Of a stretch of 38,737 bases of DNA, positions 15,781 through 25,959 are shown in pieces (the stretch's first letter is position 1; each line of letters begins with the position of its first letter). The stretch comes from Limisphaerales bacterium. GTDB lineage: Bacteria; Verrucomicrobiota; Verrucomicrobiia; Limisphaerales; JAKEEH01. The notes under the pieces are model-generated. The model was not told where the DNA came from, made no database searches, and saw only the letters and a list, made by a program, of their open reading frames with translations. The position numbers were made by a program, and so were the translations under genes. The stretch spans positions 1 through 38,737 of the forward strand of contig JAKEEH010000391.1 in assembly GCA_022616725.1 (NCBI GenBank). Direction: 5' to 3'.

Positions 15781-17025
15781 TCAAATTTCCAGCAGCATTC
15801 TCGATGGATTTTCAGTGAACTCCTTGACCCGCCGCAGGAACGTCACAGCCTCGCGCCCATCGACGATCCGGTGATCATACGTCAGGGCCAGGTACATCAT
15901 CGGGCGAATCACCACGTGGCCTTCGCGGGCGACCGGACGGTCCTGAATGGCATGCATGCCCAGAATCCCGCTCTGGGGCGGATTGACAATCGGGGTGGAG
16001 AGCAACGAGCCGTAAATGCCGCCGTTGCTGATCGTAAAGGTGCCTCCGTGGAGTTCGTCGGGCTTGAGCTTGCTCTCCTTCGCGCGCCTCGCAAAGTCGG
16101 CGATGCCAACTTCGATTTCGGCGAAACTCATGCGCTCGGCGTTCCGGAGCACGGGGACGACGAGCCCCTTGCCGCCGCCGATCGCCACACCGATATCGTA
16201 GTAGTTGCGATAGACGATATCCGTCTCGCGCACTTCAGCATTGACGGCCGGGACTTCCTTGAGTGCCTCGACGCACGCTTTCACGAAGAACGACATAAAG
16301 CCGAGCTTCACGCCGTGCTTCTGCAGAAACGCTTCGCCGTGCTCCTTGCGCAACGCTATCACCTCTGACATGTCCGCTTCATTGAACGTCGTGAGCAGCG
16401 CGGTCGTTTGCTGCGCGTGGACGAGGCGTTCGGCAGCCGTGCGGCGCAACCGCGTCATTGGAACCACTTCCTCGGGCCGATCCGTGGTTGCGGCTGCGGG
16501 AGCAGGCTGTGGAGTGGGCGATTCCCGCGCTACCGGCGGTTCCGCCGATGGCTTCGGCGGCGGCGCGGCGGGGACAGCGCGCCCGACCTGTTCTGCTGGG
16601 TGTCGCAGCACGTCTTCTTTGAGCAGTCGTCCACCGGGTCCGGTGGGCTGCATGTCCTCCGGCCGGAGTTGGCGTTCGGCGAGCACACGCTCCGCCGCCG
16701 GCATGACACGCGTTTCTGGCGACGGCTTCGGCGCCTGAGCGCTGGAAACCGCGCGCATCGACGGTGCTGGTTGCCGGCCGTTGTGCTCGATAATCGCGAT
16801 GACTTCTCCCACCTTGGCGGTTTCGCCCTTTTTCTTCAGAACCTCAGTAACCGTGCCCGCCACCGGCGCGGGTAACTCGACGGTCGCCTTCTCACTTTCG
16901 AGCGTCACGACCGGCTCATCCTTGTTCACCGGGTCGCCTTTGCGCTTCAGCCAGTCACCAATCTCCACTTCTGTAATGGACTCGCCGACTTCAGGCACTT
17001 TGAGTTCCAGGGTTGCCATAGTCAT
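15781..17025 (-). CDS. sucB: 2-oxoglutarate dehydrogenase E2 (dihydrolipoyl succinyltransferase)
   Basis: A 414-residue E2 core subunit. A single lipoyl domain occupies residues 1-80, with the modified lysine in LESEKATVE (K46); the usual family motif is ETDKA or ETDKV, so the flanking residues are slightly unusual. After a proline/alanine linker comes the peripheral-subunit-binding domain ([20 protein letters not shown]). A second Pro/Ala-rich linker leads to the catalytic domain, which ends with [12 protein letters not shown] (H385 and D389 being the catalytic pair). Its start overlaps the sucA stop by 4 bases. The E1 upstream is SucA-type, which makes 2-oxoglutarate the substrate. Confidence 0.96.
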   Translation of the reverse strand: MTMATLELKVPEVGESITEVEIGDWLKRKGDPVNKDEPVVTLESEKATVELPAPVAGTVTEVLKKKGETAKVGEVIAIIEHNGRQPAPSMRAVSSAQAPKPSPETRVMPAAERVLAERQLRPEDMQPTGPGGRLLKEDVLRHPAEQVGRAVPAAPPPKPSAEPPVARESPTPQPAPAAATTDRPEEVVPMTRLRRTAAERLVHAQQTTALLTTFNEADMSEVIALRKEHGEAFLQKHGVKLGFMSFFVKACVEALKEVPAVNAEVRETDIVYRNYYDIGVAIGGGKGLVVPVLRNAERMSFAEIEVGIADFARRAKESKLKPDELHGGTFTISNGGIYGSLLSTPIVNPPQSGILGMHAIQDRPVAREGHVVIRPMMYLALTYDHRIVDGREAVTFLRRVKEFTENPSRMLLEI

Positions 17026-19787
17026 TGGAATGCCGCTGCAATCAATTCAGCTTGCTCGATTTTGTGCGTGGCAGTTGAACCGGTGGCGGGACTGGCCGAT
17101 TCAGGTCGGAAAACTCCATTAACGGCGCGCCCCAACTCGCCAACGACACGCGCCAACACGTAACGCCACGCACCCATGTTCTCCGGCTCTTCCTGCACCC
17201 AGGTCACCGGCACGTCCCCGGGGTACCGAGCCAACGCCGCCCGCAATTGTTGGATCCGAAGCGGGTAAAGTTGTTCCAGCCGGATAATAGCCACGTCCTG
17301 CCGCTCCTGCTCCTCGCGAAACGCAGCCAATTCGTAAAAGATTTTTCCGGTACAGAGCAGGATTTTATTAACTTTTTCTTGATCGGCATCCAGCAGGATG
17401 CGCTGGAACGTTCCTTGCGCGCATTCAGCCAACGTTGACACTGCCTTTGGATGCCGCAAGAGGCTTTTGGGAGTCATTACGACCAGCGGCTTACGCCATG
17501 CACGCACAACCTGGCGGCGCAAGCAATGGAAGTACTGCGCCGGCGTGGTCGGAAACACTACCTGGATGTTGTCTTCCGCTGCGAGCGCCAGGAAGCGTTC
17601 CAACCGGGCGCTGGAATGCTCCGGTCCCTGCCCTTCGAAGCCGTGCGGCAACAACAAAACCAAGCTGCTCAAACGGCGCCATTTGTCTTCTGCGCTGCTG
17701 ACGAACTGATCGACGACGACCTGCGCCGCATTCCAAAAATCGCCGAACTGCGCTTCCCAGGCAACCAGCCCGTCAGGCCAATCCAGGCTGTAACCGTATT
17801 CGAAGCCCAGCACCCCCGCCTCAGACAGTGGGCTGTTGCAGATCTCCACCGGCGCCTGCGCCGGTTCAAGGTGTTCCAGCGGCCGAAAGGCGCGCCCGGT
17901 CTTGCGGTCGTACAGCGTCGCGTGCCGCTGGCTAAAGGTCCCGCGCGCCGTGTCCTGGCCGGTCAGGCGCACGCGGAAGCCCTGGCAGGCAAGGCTTGCG
18001 AACGCGAGAGCCTCGGCTGCGGCCCAGTCCAGGGGCTCCTCGCCACGGGCCATGCGGCGGCGTGCGTCCAGCCATTTCCTGATCTTCGGATGCGGTTGAA
18101 AGCCGTCCGGCAGAGTCGTGATCCCTTCCAACAAACGGCGGAGCCGTTCCGAATCGACGCCGGTTTCGGGTTCTTCCCCCGGTTCTGGCCCGCCAACATA
18201 GCTTGACCAGGCTCCATTGGACTTATCCGCGGGCGTGCCGGTCTTTTCACGCGATTTCGAGAGTTCCTCTTCAAGCAAGTCGTGCCGGTGCGCCGCAATA
18301 GCATCGGCCTCTTCTTGCGTAACGCCGTTGAGCTTGAGCAAGTGCTCGACGTAGGCCTCACGCACCGGTTTGCGTTTGTGGATCGCGTCGTAGAGTAACG
18401 GTTGAGTGAACGCCGGTTCGTCGCTCTCGTTGTGCCCCAGCCGGCGATACCCATACATGTCGATCACAACGTCGCGGCGGAATTCCTGCCGGAAATCCAT
18501 GGCCAGTTTCACCACCTGCGCGACCGCTTCCGGGTCTTCTCCGTTCACGTGGAAGATGGGGATCTGCAGCATCTTTGCGACGTCGGTGGCGTACGCGGTC
18601 GAGCGGCCTTCCTCGGGAGCGGTGGTAAAACCAATTTGATTGTTGACGATGATGTGCAATGCTCCGCCCACTGTATAAGCGGGAAGCTGGCTCATGTTGA
18701 GCACCTCCTGCACCATTCCCTGGGCGGCGAAGGCAGCGTCACCATGAATCAGCAGCGCCAGCCCCGTGCGCCGTTGCCCGTCACCGAAACGATCCTGCTT
18801 CGCCCGGACGCGCCCAAGCGCGACCGGGTCAACAAATTCGAGGTGACTCGGATTGAAGCAGAGCGAAAGATGGACTTTGCCTCCCGAAGCCGTTTGCCAG
18901 TCGGTGCTGTGGCCAAGATGATATTTCACGTCACCCGCTCCGCCCGCCACTTTCTCTGTATCAGCGAATTCCCGGAATATCCGACGCGGACTCTTGCCCA
19001 TGATATTGGCCAGCACGTTCAACCGCCCACGGTGAGCCATGGCGAGCACAATTTCGCGGATGCCCTGCTCTCCCGCGCGTTCGATCGCCAGGTCGAGCAA
19101 AGGGATCAGGCTTTCAGAACCCTCCAGCGAAAAGCTCTTTGCACCGACAAATTTTTTGCGAATAAATTCCTCGAAGGTCACGGCATCCGTCAGCCGTGTC
19201 AGTATTCGCAATTGCTCCGCGCGCCCGAGTTGCAGGCGGTTCTGCGTCCATTCCATCCGGCGCTGCAGCCATTGGCGGACCGACGGCGCGTCAATGTGCA
19301 TGTATTCGACGCCGATGGACCGGCAGTAGGTGTTCCAGAGCCGGTCGAGGATTTCCGCCAGCGTCAACCGACCTTCCGGCGCGAGTGTCTCGCACGAGAA
19401 CGACTGCTCCATGTCCGCATCCGTAAAGCCGTGATACTTGAGGTCCAGCTCCGGCGGACAGGTGCAGGGAAAATCGAGCGGGTTGATCCGCGCGATCGTG
19501 TGGCCCCGGAACCGATAGGCGCGGATCAGTTGATCGATGCGCTCCTGCTTGACGTCCGCCTCGTTGCCGTCCACCGCCCGGCCGGGGGGATTAAACAAAC
19601 TGAAGCGGCGAAAGGTTGGACCTGGCTTGAACCCCTCTTCCCGGACGTCTCCATTTCCGAGCGTTTCAAAGTATTCGCGCCATTCCGGCAGCACCGACGC
19701 TGGATCGCGCAAATAATCCGCATAGAGACCTTCAAGAAAGGAAAGGTTTGCCGCCCCAGGGTCAGACTGGTTCGCGCTTGCCCTCAT
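17022..19787 (-). CDS. sucA: 2-oxoglutarate dehydrogenase E1 (thiamine diphosphate)
   Basis: A 921-residue E1 that decarboxylates 2-oxoglutarate and passes the succinyl group to the E2 lipoyl arm. It has the N-terminal helix [38 protein letters not shown] (residues 251-265), [19 protein letters not shown], the ThDP/Mg motif GDAAFAAQG (349-357) and VNNQIGFTT. The C-terminal transketolase-like half has SSARLERFL and [12 protein letters not shown]. The length and N-terminus match typical SucA, not the fused actinobacterial form. The ATG at 19787 has AGGATGG just upstream. It heads the sucA-sucB-lpd operon. Confidence 0.97.
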   Translation of the reverse strand: MRASANQSDPGAANLSFLEGLYADYLRDPASVLPEWREYFETLGNGDVREEGFKPGPTFRRFSLFNPPGRAVDGNEADVKQERIDQLIRAYRFRGHTIARINPLDFPCTCPPELDLKYHGFTDADMEQSFSCETLAPEGRLTLAEILDRLWNTYCRSIGVEYMHIDAPSVRQWLQRRMEWTQNRLQLGRAEQLRILTRLTDAVTFEEFIRKKFVGAKSFSLEGSESLIPLLDLAIERAGEQGIREIVLAMAHRGRLNVLANIMGKSPRRIFREFADTEKVAGGAGDVKYHLGHSTDWQTASGGKVHLSLCFNPSHLEFVDPVALGRVRAKQDRFGDGQRRTGLALLIHGDAAFAAQGMVQEVLNMSQLPAYTVGGALHIIVNNQIGFTTAPEEGRSTAYATDVAKMLQIPIFHVNGEDPEAVAQVVKLAMDFRQEFRRDVVIDMYGYRRLGHNESDEPAFTQPLLYDAIHKRKPVREAYVEHLLKLNGVTQEEADAIAAHRHDLLEEELSKSREKTGTPADKSNGAWSSYVGGPEPGEEPETGVDSERLRRLLEGITTLPDGFQPHPKIRKWLDARRRMARGEEPLDWAAAEALAFASLACQGFRVRLTGQDTARGTFSQRHATLYDRKTGRAFRPLEHLEPAQAPVEICNSPLSEAGVLGFEYGYSLDWPDGLVAWEAQFGDFWNAAQVVVDQFVSSAEDKWRRLSSLVLLLPHGFEGQGPEHSSARLERFLALAAEDNIQVVFPTTPAQYFHCLRRQVVRAWRKPLVVMTPKSLLRHPKAVSTLAECAQGTFQRILLDADQEKVNKILLCTGKIFYELAAFREEQERQDVAIIRLEQLYPLRIQQLRAALARYPGDVPVTWVQEEPENMGAWRYVLARVVGELGRAVNGVFRPESASPATGSTATHKIEQAELIAAAFQ

Positions 19788-19926
19788 ACCATCCTAGCCA
19801 AGCTATCGCCCCATGCAAAAATTTCAAAATTTTGTTTGCTCAAAGCGCGGCGGGTGTGTTCTGCGCGTGCGGGCGGGAAGCGCTGTCTTGAACGTGTACA
19901 CAGTGCCTTGCCAAATTCGTACAGCG

Positions 19927-19949
19927 AGTGTCTCGCCAAGTGTCTCGCC
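19927..19949 (+). promoter_or_regulatory. Tandem 12-base-spaced direct repeat, possible enhancer sites
   Basis: AGTGTCTCGCC occurs at 19927-19937 and again at 19939-19949. It lies about 95-117 bases upstream of the start predicted from the sigma-54-type promoter at 20018, the usual place for activator sites at such promoters. From memory, the Pseudomonas PilR site is built of repeated (C/G)TGTC words; here GTGTC occurs twice, and one CTGTC lies further up at 19883. Confidence 0.4.
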
Positions 19950-20017
19950 TGCAAGGGGAGTTTTGCGCATGGCCCAAAAAATGCGTTTTGCCCTGTAAAC
20001 AAAGGGCGAAATGAACA

Positions 20018-20033
20018 TGGCAATCCAATTGCT
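20018..20033 (+). promoter_or_regulatory. Sigma-54 (RpoN)-type promoter of the pseudopilin operon
   Basis: TGGCAATCCAATTGCT matches the -24/-12 consensus TGGCAC-N5-TTGCW at every position but one, with GG and GC separated by exactly 10 bases. Transcription would start near 20043-20044, just before the first pilin-like gene (ATG at 20051, or an in-frame ATG at 20072). A hairpin-like TTTGCCCT/AGGGCGAA pair (19987-20010) lies directly upstream. The remaining 200 or so bases of the gap back to sucA hold only the GTGTC repeats and an AT-rich stretch. Confidence 0.55.
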
Positions 20034-20050
20034 TAAAGCTGCTCAAACGT

Positions 20051-20530
20051 ATGAAGATTAAAGTGTCCATTATGTCACGGTTGCGGCGCAGACTCGCCGC
20101 GTTCTCGTTGATGGAGGTTACGGTTGGCATGGGCATCATGGGCACCACCATGGCTGCGCTGTTCTCCGGTTTCACGACGGGATTTTTCACCATCCGCATG
20201 GCGCGCGAAAATCTCCGCGCCACGCAGATCATGCTGGAGAAGGTGGAAACCATCCGCCTCTATAGTTGGCAGCAGGTGACTAACAATGGATTCATCCCCA
20301 CCAATTTCATCGCCAAATACGATCCCGACGCGCAAACCGGGACCAACGGCCTGATTTATTACGGCGAACTCTACATCACGCCCACTGCCGGCGTGATCAC
20401 GAACGCCTCCTACACGAACAACATGCGGATGGTCACGGTGAAGGTCCGTTGGAAGACCGGCAACCTGGACCGCAGCCGCGAATTCAAGTCCTACATCTCG
20501 CGTTATGGTTTGCAAGATTACATCTACTAA
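20051..20530 (+). CDS. Type IV pilin-like / pseudopilin protein (PulI/GspI-like)
   Basis: A 159-residue protein with a class III signal sequence: basic leader RLRRRLAA, predicted prepilin peptidase cut before F, then FSLMEVTVGMGIMGTTMAALFSGF with glutamate at position +5 of the mature protein. A short globular domain follows. It would be an inner-membrane subunit of a pseudopilus or a minor pilin. An in-frame ATG at 20072 would give a 10-residue leader and a more normal 5' leader behind the sigma-54-type promoter, so the start is not certain. The gene overlaps the next by 26 bases. Confidence 0.85.
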   Translation: MKIKVSIMSRLRRRLAAFSLMEVTVGMGIMGTTMAALFSGFTTGFFTIRMARENLRATQIMLEKVETIRLYSWQQVTNNGFIPTNFIAKYDPDAQTGTNGLIYYGELYITPTAGVITNASYTNNMRMVTVKVRWKTGNLDRSREFKSYISRYGLQDYIY

Positions 20531-21065
20531 GCCGGCGCGCCGGCGTGCCGCCGGCTTCGCCATGACCGAAGCGCTCTTTGCGGCGGGGGTCACCACCCTG
20601 ATGGTGGTCGTGCTCTGCAACTTTATCATGTTCAGCAGCCGCAGCTTCGCCGCGCTCTACAATTATGTGGATCTCGACGACGACAACCGGGTCGCGATCG
20701 ATCGCATCACCCGGGACGTGCGCCAGGCGAATCGGGTCAAGTCCGCCAATACGAGCACTCTGGTCCTCGAGGATGCCGACGGCCTCGACCTCACTTACGC
20801 ATACAATACAACCCAACGCACGCTGACTCGCACCAAGGCGGGAGTCACCGAGGTGATTCTCAAGGAATGCGACCGTCTAACTTTCACGATGGGACAGCGC
20901 AACGCAATCAACGGCACATACGACATTTACGAAACAGCCGCGCCCGCCACCTGCAAAGTGGTCAACGTCTCCTGGCTGTGTTCGCGGGGAATTTTTGGAC
21001 TGAAGGAGAATACGGAAAGTGTTCAAACCGCACGGATCGTCATCCGGAATCAAAAAGGCACATGA
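20505..21065 (+). CDS. Prepilin-like protein (PulJ/GspJ-like)
   Basis: A 186-residue protein with leader KPARRRAAG followed by FAMTEALFAAGVTTLMVVVLCNF, i.e. G/F cleavage and glutamate at +5. A globular domain begins DLDDDNRVAIDRITRDVRQAN, a segment typical of GspJ/PilW-type minor pseudopilins. It overlaps the first pilin gene by 26 bases and the following gene by 4 bases (ATGA), so the three are expressed together. It probably forms the tip of a pseudopilus with its neighbours. Confidence 0.85.
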   Translation: MVCKITSTKPARRRAAGFAMTEALFAAGVTTLMVVVLCNFIMFSSRSFAALYNYVDLDDDNRVAIDRITRDVRQANRVKSANTSTLVLEDADGLDLTYAYNTTQRTLTRTKAGVTEVILKECDRLTFTMGQRNAINGTYDIYETAAPATCKVVNVSWLCSRGIFGLKENTESVQTARIVIRNQKGT

Positions 21066-22498
21066 ACATTAACAGAAATAGTTCCATTCGAGGCAACACA
21101 CTCATCCTGACCGTGGTTGTCACGGGACTGATCGGCTTCCTACTCGCAGCCTATCTGGGGCTTGTCAAATCCCAAAATGTCGCCACGATGCGCTCACAGG
21201 CGTGGAACGCGTCTATTCCCGTCATTGAAGCGGGCATTGAGGATGCCCTCACGCATATTAATACCCGTCTCACCAACGAACTCACCGGCGATGGCTGGGA
21301 AAAGCGTGGCAATATCTATATTACCCGACGCTGGGTAGGTCAGGACTATTACGACGTGACCATTTCGAACTGGGTCGTTGGCATGGTCAGCAATTCGCCG
21401 ATCATCGAATCCCGCGGCTACGTGGTGGCGCCATTGATTGTCGCTTCCGCCCCGCTGCCGTTCTTTGCCAATGTCACTCCAAGCATTCAGCCGTCGGAGT
21501 CAAATAAGAAATACGTAGCTCGGGGCATTCGCTGCAAAACAGTCCAGGACTGGCTCTTCAGCAAGGGCATGGTCGCCAAAGGGCCCATCGACCTCAATGG
21601 CCGCAACATTGAGACTGACAGTTTCGACTCTTCGGATCCCCTGCACAGCACCAATGGCGTTTACGACGCGTCAACCCGCAAGGACAACGGGGATATCGCG
21701 ACCAATTCCGGAGTGACCAATTCACTCAGTATTGGCAACGCCCAGATCTACGGTCGCGTTTCGACCGGTCCCGGAGGTCTCCCGGACATTGGCCCCCAGG
21801 GCTGCGTTGGAGATTTTGCTTTCCACACCGTGAATCCCAACCAGGGAGATATTCAGACTGGGTATTTTAAAGATGACATGAACGTCGATTTCAGCGAGGT
21901 CAAAAATCCCTTTACGGGCGGCTGGAGCACCCCGGGTCCTGAGGTCGTGGATGGCGTCGCCTACGCTTATGTCCTGCGCGGTCCGGGCGACTATGTCTTG
22001 ACGGACTTGACCCTTAGCGGGGTCGGCCCGGCTGCGGCCCAAATGCTTATCATTGGCGAGAACGTGCGCCTTAAGGTCATGAGCACGCTCGATATTACCG
22101 GCAATGGAGCGATCATCATTTCTACAAACTCCAGCTTACAAATGTTCGTCTATGCGCCGGTGGTCAATCTCGGCGGCAATGGCGTGATAAACTATGCCGG
22201 CAATGCGCTCGACTTTGAATATTGGGGCATGAAGTCAAATACGAAACTCAACTTCTTCGGCAACGGCACGTTTACGGGCACCATTTACGCTCCAGAGGCG
22301 GATTTCAATCTCGTTGGCAGCGGCAGTACCACCTACGACTTTATGGGCGCCAGCATCACTAAGAGCGTGACCATGAACGGCAATTTCAGATTCCACTACG
22401 ACGAAGCGCTGGCCAAGTATGGCCCGCCGCGCGGCTACATCGTGACTTCCTGGGACGAGATGACGCCCACCGAAGTCGCGCAGGGTCCGACCTGGTAG
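21062..22498 (+). CDS. PilX-like protein with polymer-forming C-terminal domain
   Basis: A 478-residue protein. The N-terminus RGNTLILTVVVTGLIGFLLAAYLGLVKSQ is a single membrane helix of the PilX/GspK kind, without the Phe-Thr-Leu-xx-Glu prepilin core. The middle has many Asn/Gly-rich turns. The C-terminal 170 residues (VYAPVVNLGGNGVINYAGNA; GTIYAPEADFNLVGSGSTTY; ending NFRFHYDEAL) look like the repetitive beta-helix domain often annotated DUF7305 in PilX-like proteins. The ATG at 21062 overlaps the preceding stop; the frame upstream of it is a shadow. A strong terminator follows 25 bases after the stop. Confidence 0.8.
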   Translation: MNINRNSSIRGNTLILTVVVTGLIGFLLAAYLGLVKSQNVATMRSQAWNASIPVIEAGIEDALTHINTRLTNELTGDGWEKRGNIYITRRWVGQDYYDVTISNWVVGMVSNSPIIESRGYVVAPLIVASAPLPFFANVTPSIQPSESNKKYVARGIRCKTVQDWLFSKGMVAKGPIDLNGRNIETDSFDSSDPLHSTNGVYDASTRKDNGDIATNSGVTNSLSIGNAQIYGRVSTGPGGLPDIGPQGCVGDFAFHTVNPNQGDIQTGYFKDDMNVDFSEVKNPFTGGWSTPGPEVVDGVAYAYVLRGPGDYVLTDLTLSGVGPAAAQMLIIGENVRLKVMSTLDITGNGAIIISTNSSLQMFVYAPVVNLGGNGVINYAGNALDFEYWGMKSNTKLNFFGNGTFTGTIYAPEADFNLVGSGSTTYDFMGASITKSVTMNGNFRFHYDEALAKYGPPRGYIVTSWDEMTPTEVAQGPTW

Positions 22499-22522
22499 CA
22501 GTTTGTAAACAGTTTAGCCACG

Positions 22523-22553
22523 ACAGCGCCGAACCTTCGGCGCTGTTTTCTTT
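22523..22553 (+). terminator. Intrinsic terminator of the pseudopilin operon
   Basis: A perfect 11-base stem (22523-22533 with 22536-22546: ACAGCGCCGAA against its complement), minimal loop, followed by TTTCTTT. It lies 25 bases after the PilX-like gene. The opposite strand has no T-run after the stem, so it does not serve the converging MFS gene. Confidence 0.9.
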
Positions 22554-22597
22554 GGGCGCGCGGCTGTCCCAGCGGTTACCCGAAACGGATATGCCTT

Positions 22598-24054
22598 CTA
22601 CGCGACAACCTTATCCGGCGCCTCTTTCGCTCCCGCGCCCGCTCCTTCGATATGAACCTGCCTGTAACCGCCTTTGATGCGGAAATAAAGAATCAATAAT
22701 AAATAACCGGCCGCCATGATCAACGGCACCAGCGCCGTCCATTTCAAACTCATCCGACCGCCATAAATGACCGCCCGACGGACAGTCTTTTCTCCCTCAT
22801 TGAGCTGTGATTCAGCCTTCTCCATCAAAGGAACGACGCGGGTGTTATCCAAGCCGGTCGTTTCCGGGAAGAACAGAAACGTCTTTGGTTCAGGCGCCGC
22901 GTATTCCGCATACAGCGCTGGGGTTTCCGTTCTGAGTTTGTGGGCGGAATAAAAATCCTGGACGTAACCAATGCCTGGCGTGCCCAGCAGACCGGCCGAG
23001 AAAACGCCCGCGGCGCCCACTGCCCCGAGCGTAAGGGCGCCGCCTTTCGGAAAGCGTTCCGAAACCACACCCAACATTGTTGGCCAAAAGAATGTCTTGC
23101 CTACGCCATAGATCGTCGCCGCCAGGAAAACAGCCATGCCAGTGGTTGAGGTCCCGAGCCAGAACAGCCCAATCATCGCCAGCACGGCGCACGAGAACAG
23201 AAGCCCGAGCGGCGAGATTCTGTGCGCGATAGGGCCGGCGAAGAAACGCAGCACGAACATGATGCTGGAGGTATAGACCAGCAAGAGGATCCCCTTCATG
23301 CCCGCGATGTTTGTCATCAGGTTGGCGATCCAGCTATCGGTGCCGAGTTCGACGTAGCCGACCATCGCGTGCAGGAGCAGCAAGGCGAGCAGCACCGGGC
23401 TGGCAAACTCCCGCAGCATCGTGCTGAATGGAACACCCGCTGCGCGCGCTTCTGAGACGGGAAATTTCTGCCGGAACATGAGCCAGCCATAGACCAGCAC
23501 GGGCGCAACAAAAAGCAGCCATTGAAGCTCCCAGCGCACAATGACGCGCTCGCCCCGTTCCACCATCAGGTAAGAAAGCAGCCCGCCGAGAATCAATCCC
23601 GCCGGCCAGCCGGCGTGCAGAATGTTTAGATAGTGCGTCTTTTCCTTGGGATAGAGGGTGGCGGCGAGGGGATTGATGACCGCTTCGCAAGTTCCGTTGG
23701 CCAATGCGAAAAGCCACATCCCCACATACAGCAGCCAGAACGCGGCCTCCTTGCCGTGATGCGCAAAAACGAAACTTGCACCCAGCGTCAGAGGCCAAAT
23801 GCAACATACATTAGTGGGCCATATCCGACTCGATCCGCCAGCAGGCTGAAGAACACCACAGCCAATCCAAATCCCCAGAGTCCGCTGCCAGTGATCGAGC
23901 CCAGTTCGCTCTGTGTGAATCCAAATTGCCGCCCCCAATCGTCAAGGATACCGCTGCGAATCGAAAAGCCGATTCCGGCAGCGATCAACGTGATGAAGCT
24001 GGCGAGAAAGAGTCGCTTTTGGACGGTCTTCGCGCTGCTTTCCGCGCCATTCAC
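22598..24054 (-). pseudogene. MFS transporter, second paralogue, interrupted by a frameshift
   Basis: The N-terminal 88 codons (GTG at 24054; FLASFITLIAAGIGFSIRSGIL, then LMYVAFGL) end in TGA at 23788-23790. The remaining transporter continues in another frame, starting LTLGASFVFAHHGK and running to the stop at 22598. Shifting back one base at CTCTGA restores an alignment to the intact upstream paralogue with no residue gained or lost (AFGLLTLGASFVFA against [14 protein letters not shown]). Matching blocks include ANGTCEAVINPLAATLYPKE, HAGWPAGL and [10 protein letters not shown]. Cause: a one-base deletion, an assembly error, or -1 recoding. The product would be a 12-helix sugar-type permease of about 485 residues. 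Confidence 0.8.
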
Positions 24055-24059
24055 GAAGT

Positions 24060-25757
24060 TTACGTTGCCGCTTTGGCTTCGGCGGCCTGTTGCTCGGCCA
24101 CGGGTACAATATGCACCGCCTTATACCCGCCAATAGCTTTGAAGTAGAGGAGGATAATCAAATAGATCACCGCCATCGCTGCGGGAATAAATGAGTCAGC
24201 GACAAGGGTGCGTCGGTCGCCCTTGATGCTCGCGTCAAACACTGCACGTTCATCGGACGTGAGTTTTCCCAGTGCTGCTTGAGGATCAGCAACACCCGCT
24301 GTCTCGAGCTCCTTACGAGCGACCGCAAGGTTCTGCTGAACGTCGCCCAGTTTTTTGCCATCCAGAGGCTCGACCTTCTCAAAGAACAGCCATCCCTTCG
24401 CCTCCGTCGCAGGCACTTTGTATGCGGCATATACAGCCGGATTCGCTTGCTGCAACGCGTCAGTGGAGAATCGGTCCTTGGCGTAGCCCAACCCTGGAAA
24501 GCCGATCATCCCGGCGGACATCATGCCGATGCCACCCATCATGCTCATCGCAATGGCGCCGGTGCGCGGGAAACGGTCACCGGCAATGGCGAGCATGGTC
24601 GGCCAGAAAAATGTTTTGCCAAACGCATAGACGGCGAGCGCCAACATGGCGCCGGCAAAGGTTTCAATCCGGCTCGTGAGCTGCAATCCGACGAAAGCCA
24701 GGGCCGAACAGGTTAGCAAAATACCCACGGGCGAAAGACCAAGCCGGCGCTCAATGAAGTCGGCACAGAAGCGCAGGGAGAACATGATTGCCGACGTAAA
24801 CACGAATAAAATCTTGCCCTCCTTCGGCGTGAGGATATTGCCAGTGATGTTCTGAACCCAACCGTCGGTGCCCAACTCGACTGCGCCGACCAGCGCATGG
24901 ACCAGGAACAAGGCAAAGATCAACCAGTGGCCGACCGCGCCTTTGGTGATGGCCAGGACCGCAAACAGCAGAGCGCCGCCGATGGCCAGTGCCACCCACC
25001 AAAACGCGGTCTTTTCGAAGAATTCAACACCGGTGAAGAAATGGAGGATCGGCCCCAAAGCGTCCTTGACGAAGAGCGCGATCAAAGCACAGGCGACCGC
25101 CCCGCCCAGCCAGCCGATGTCTTTGAACATCTCACCCAACGAGAGCCCCTGCCTCGAGGCCTCCGATTTGGGCATGTGCTGACCGAGGAACATCACGCCA
25201 TAAATCAGCGTTGGCAACAGGAACAAACCAAGTTGCGTTTTCCAGTGCCAGCCCGCACCCTCGCCCAACCACCAGCCGATCGCGCCCCCAATGACCAGCC
25301 CCGCCGGCCAACTGGCGTGCAAAATATTCAAATAATGCGTGCGCTTGTTTGGGAACAGGGTCGCAACGAGCGGATTAGCCACCGCTTCGAGCGTGCCATT
25401 TGCTACGGCAAAGATGAATGTTCCCCAATAAAGGAAGTTGTAGGCCACCATCTTCGATTGCTCGGGCATCGCAGCAAAAGTCACAAACGCCGAAAGCACG
25501 TGAAAGCCGAAGGCGGCGATCACCAGCTTGCCATAGCCGATCTTGTCCACAATTACGCCGCCGATGAAAATCCCAAAGCAGAAACCGGTGAGACCCGCAC
25601 CTCCAATTCTGCCAAGTTCGGTGCCCGTGAAACCGAACTGCGCCCCCCAGGTGGCTAGAATCCCGCCCCGGACGCCGAATCCAATGCCCGCGGCGAGAAT
25701 GGCCATGAAGCCGGCCCAGAGGAGTCGTTTTGCATTCGGTGCTATTCCATTGTCCAT
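24060..25757 (-). CDS. MFS transporter, intact paralogue (sugar-permease-like)
   Basis: A 565-residue integral membrane permease with about 12 helices. It has [23 protein letters not shown] at the first helix, [13 protein letters not shown], an [20 protein letters not shown] motif in the middle of the first half, then [24 protein letters not shown] and [11 protein letters not shown] long loop before the last helix (about residues 455-530) includes [20 protein letters not shown]. This type is seen in Verrucomicrobiota and Planctomycetota next to sugar-degradation genes; the substrate is unknown. The start is the ATG at 25757; the frame upstream of it has no start codon. It is 5 bases from the frameshifted paralogue and likely a tandem duplicate. 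Confidence 0.88.
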   Translation of the reverse strand: MDNGIAPNAKRLLWAGFMAILAAGIGFGVRGGILATWGAQFGFTGTELGRIGGAGLTGFCFGIFIGGVIVDKIGYGKLVIAAFGFHVLSAFVTFAAMPEQSKMVAYNFLYWGTFIFAVANGTLEAVANPLVATLFPNKRTHYLNILHASWPAGLVIGGAIGWWLGEGAGWHWKTQLGLFLLPTLIYGVMFLGQHMPKSEASRQGLSLGEMFKDIGWLGGAVACALIALFVKDALGPILHFFTGVEFFEKTAFWWVALAIGGALLFAVLAITKGAVGHWLIFALFLVHALVGAVELGTDGWVQNITGNILTPKEGKILFVFTSAIMFSLRFCADFIERRLGLSPVGILLTCSALAFVGLQLTSRIETFAGAMLALAVYAFGKTFFWPTMLAIAGDRFPRTGAIAMSMMGGIGMMSAGMIGFPGLGYAKDRFSTDALQQANPAVYAAYKVPATEAKGWLFFEKVEPLDGKKLGDVQQNLAVARKELETAGVADPQAALGKLTSDERAVFDASIKGDRRTLVADSFIPAAMAVIYLIILLYFKAIGGYKAVHIVPVAEQQAAEAKAAT

Positions 25758-25959
25758 AGATTGTTTTGGTTTAGTTGGAGTTGGCGGCAATCAGGCTTGC
25801 TTCGCGGTCTCGCGTTTTTGTTGTTACCTTCGTGCTGGGCATGATGGCAGTACCGGCGATGGCCGCGAATAAACATGCTTATCCGGCGCACTGTCAATGC
25901 TTTTTCGCCGCACGGGGGTGTAGCGGCCTTGCTCGCGTTACCTTTTCGACGCACTAAGT

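Noticed and set aside
18402-20036. 544-codon plus-strand frame opposite sucA
   Set aside because: Antisense shadow; sucA motifs cover the same DNA with normal length and N-terminus.
20867-21061. Long upstream extension of the PilX-like gene
   Set aside because: It is the out-of-frame shadow of the preceding pilin-like gene; the ATG at 21062 overlaps that gene's stop as ATGA and starts a sensible N-terminal helix.
25798-25822. CGCG-GTCT-CGCG followed by TTTTTGTT, a possible terminator
   Set aside because: The stem is only four bases and no plus-strand gene ends nearby.
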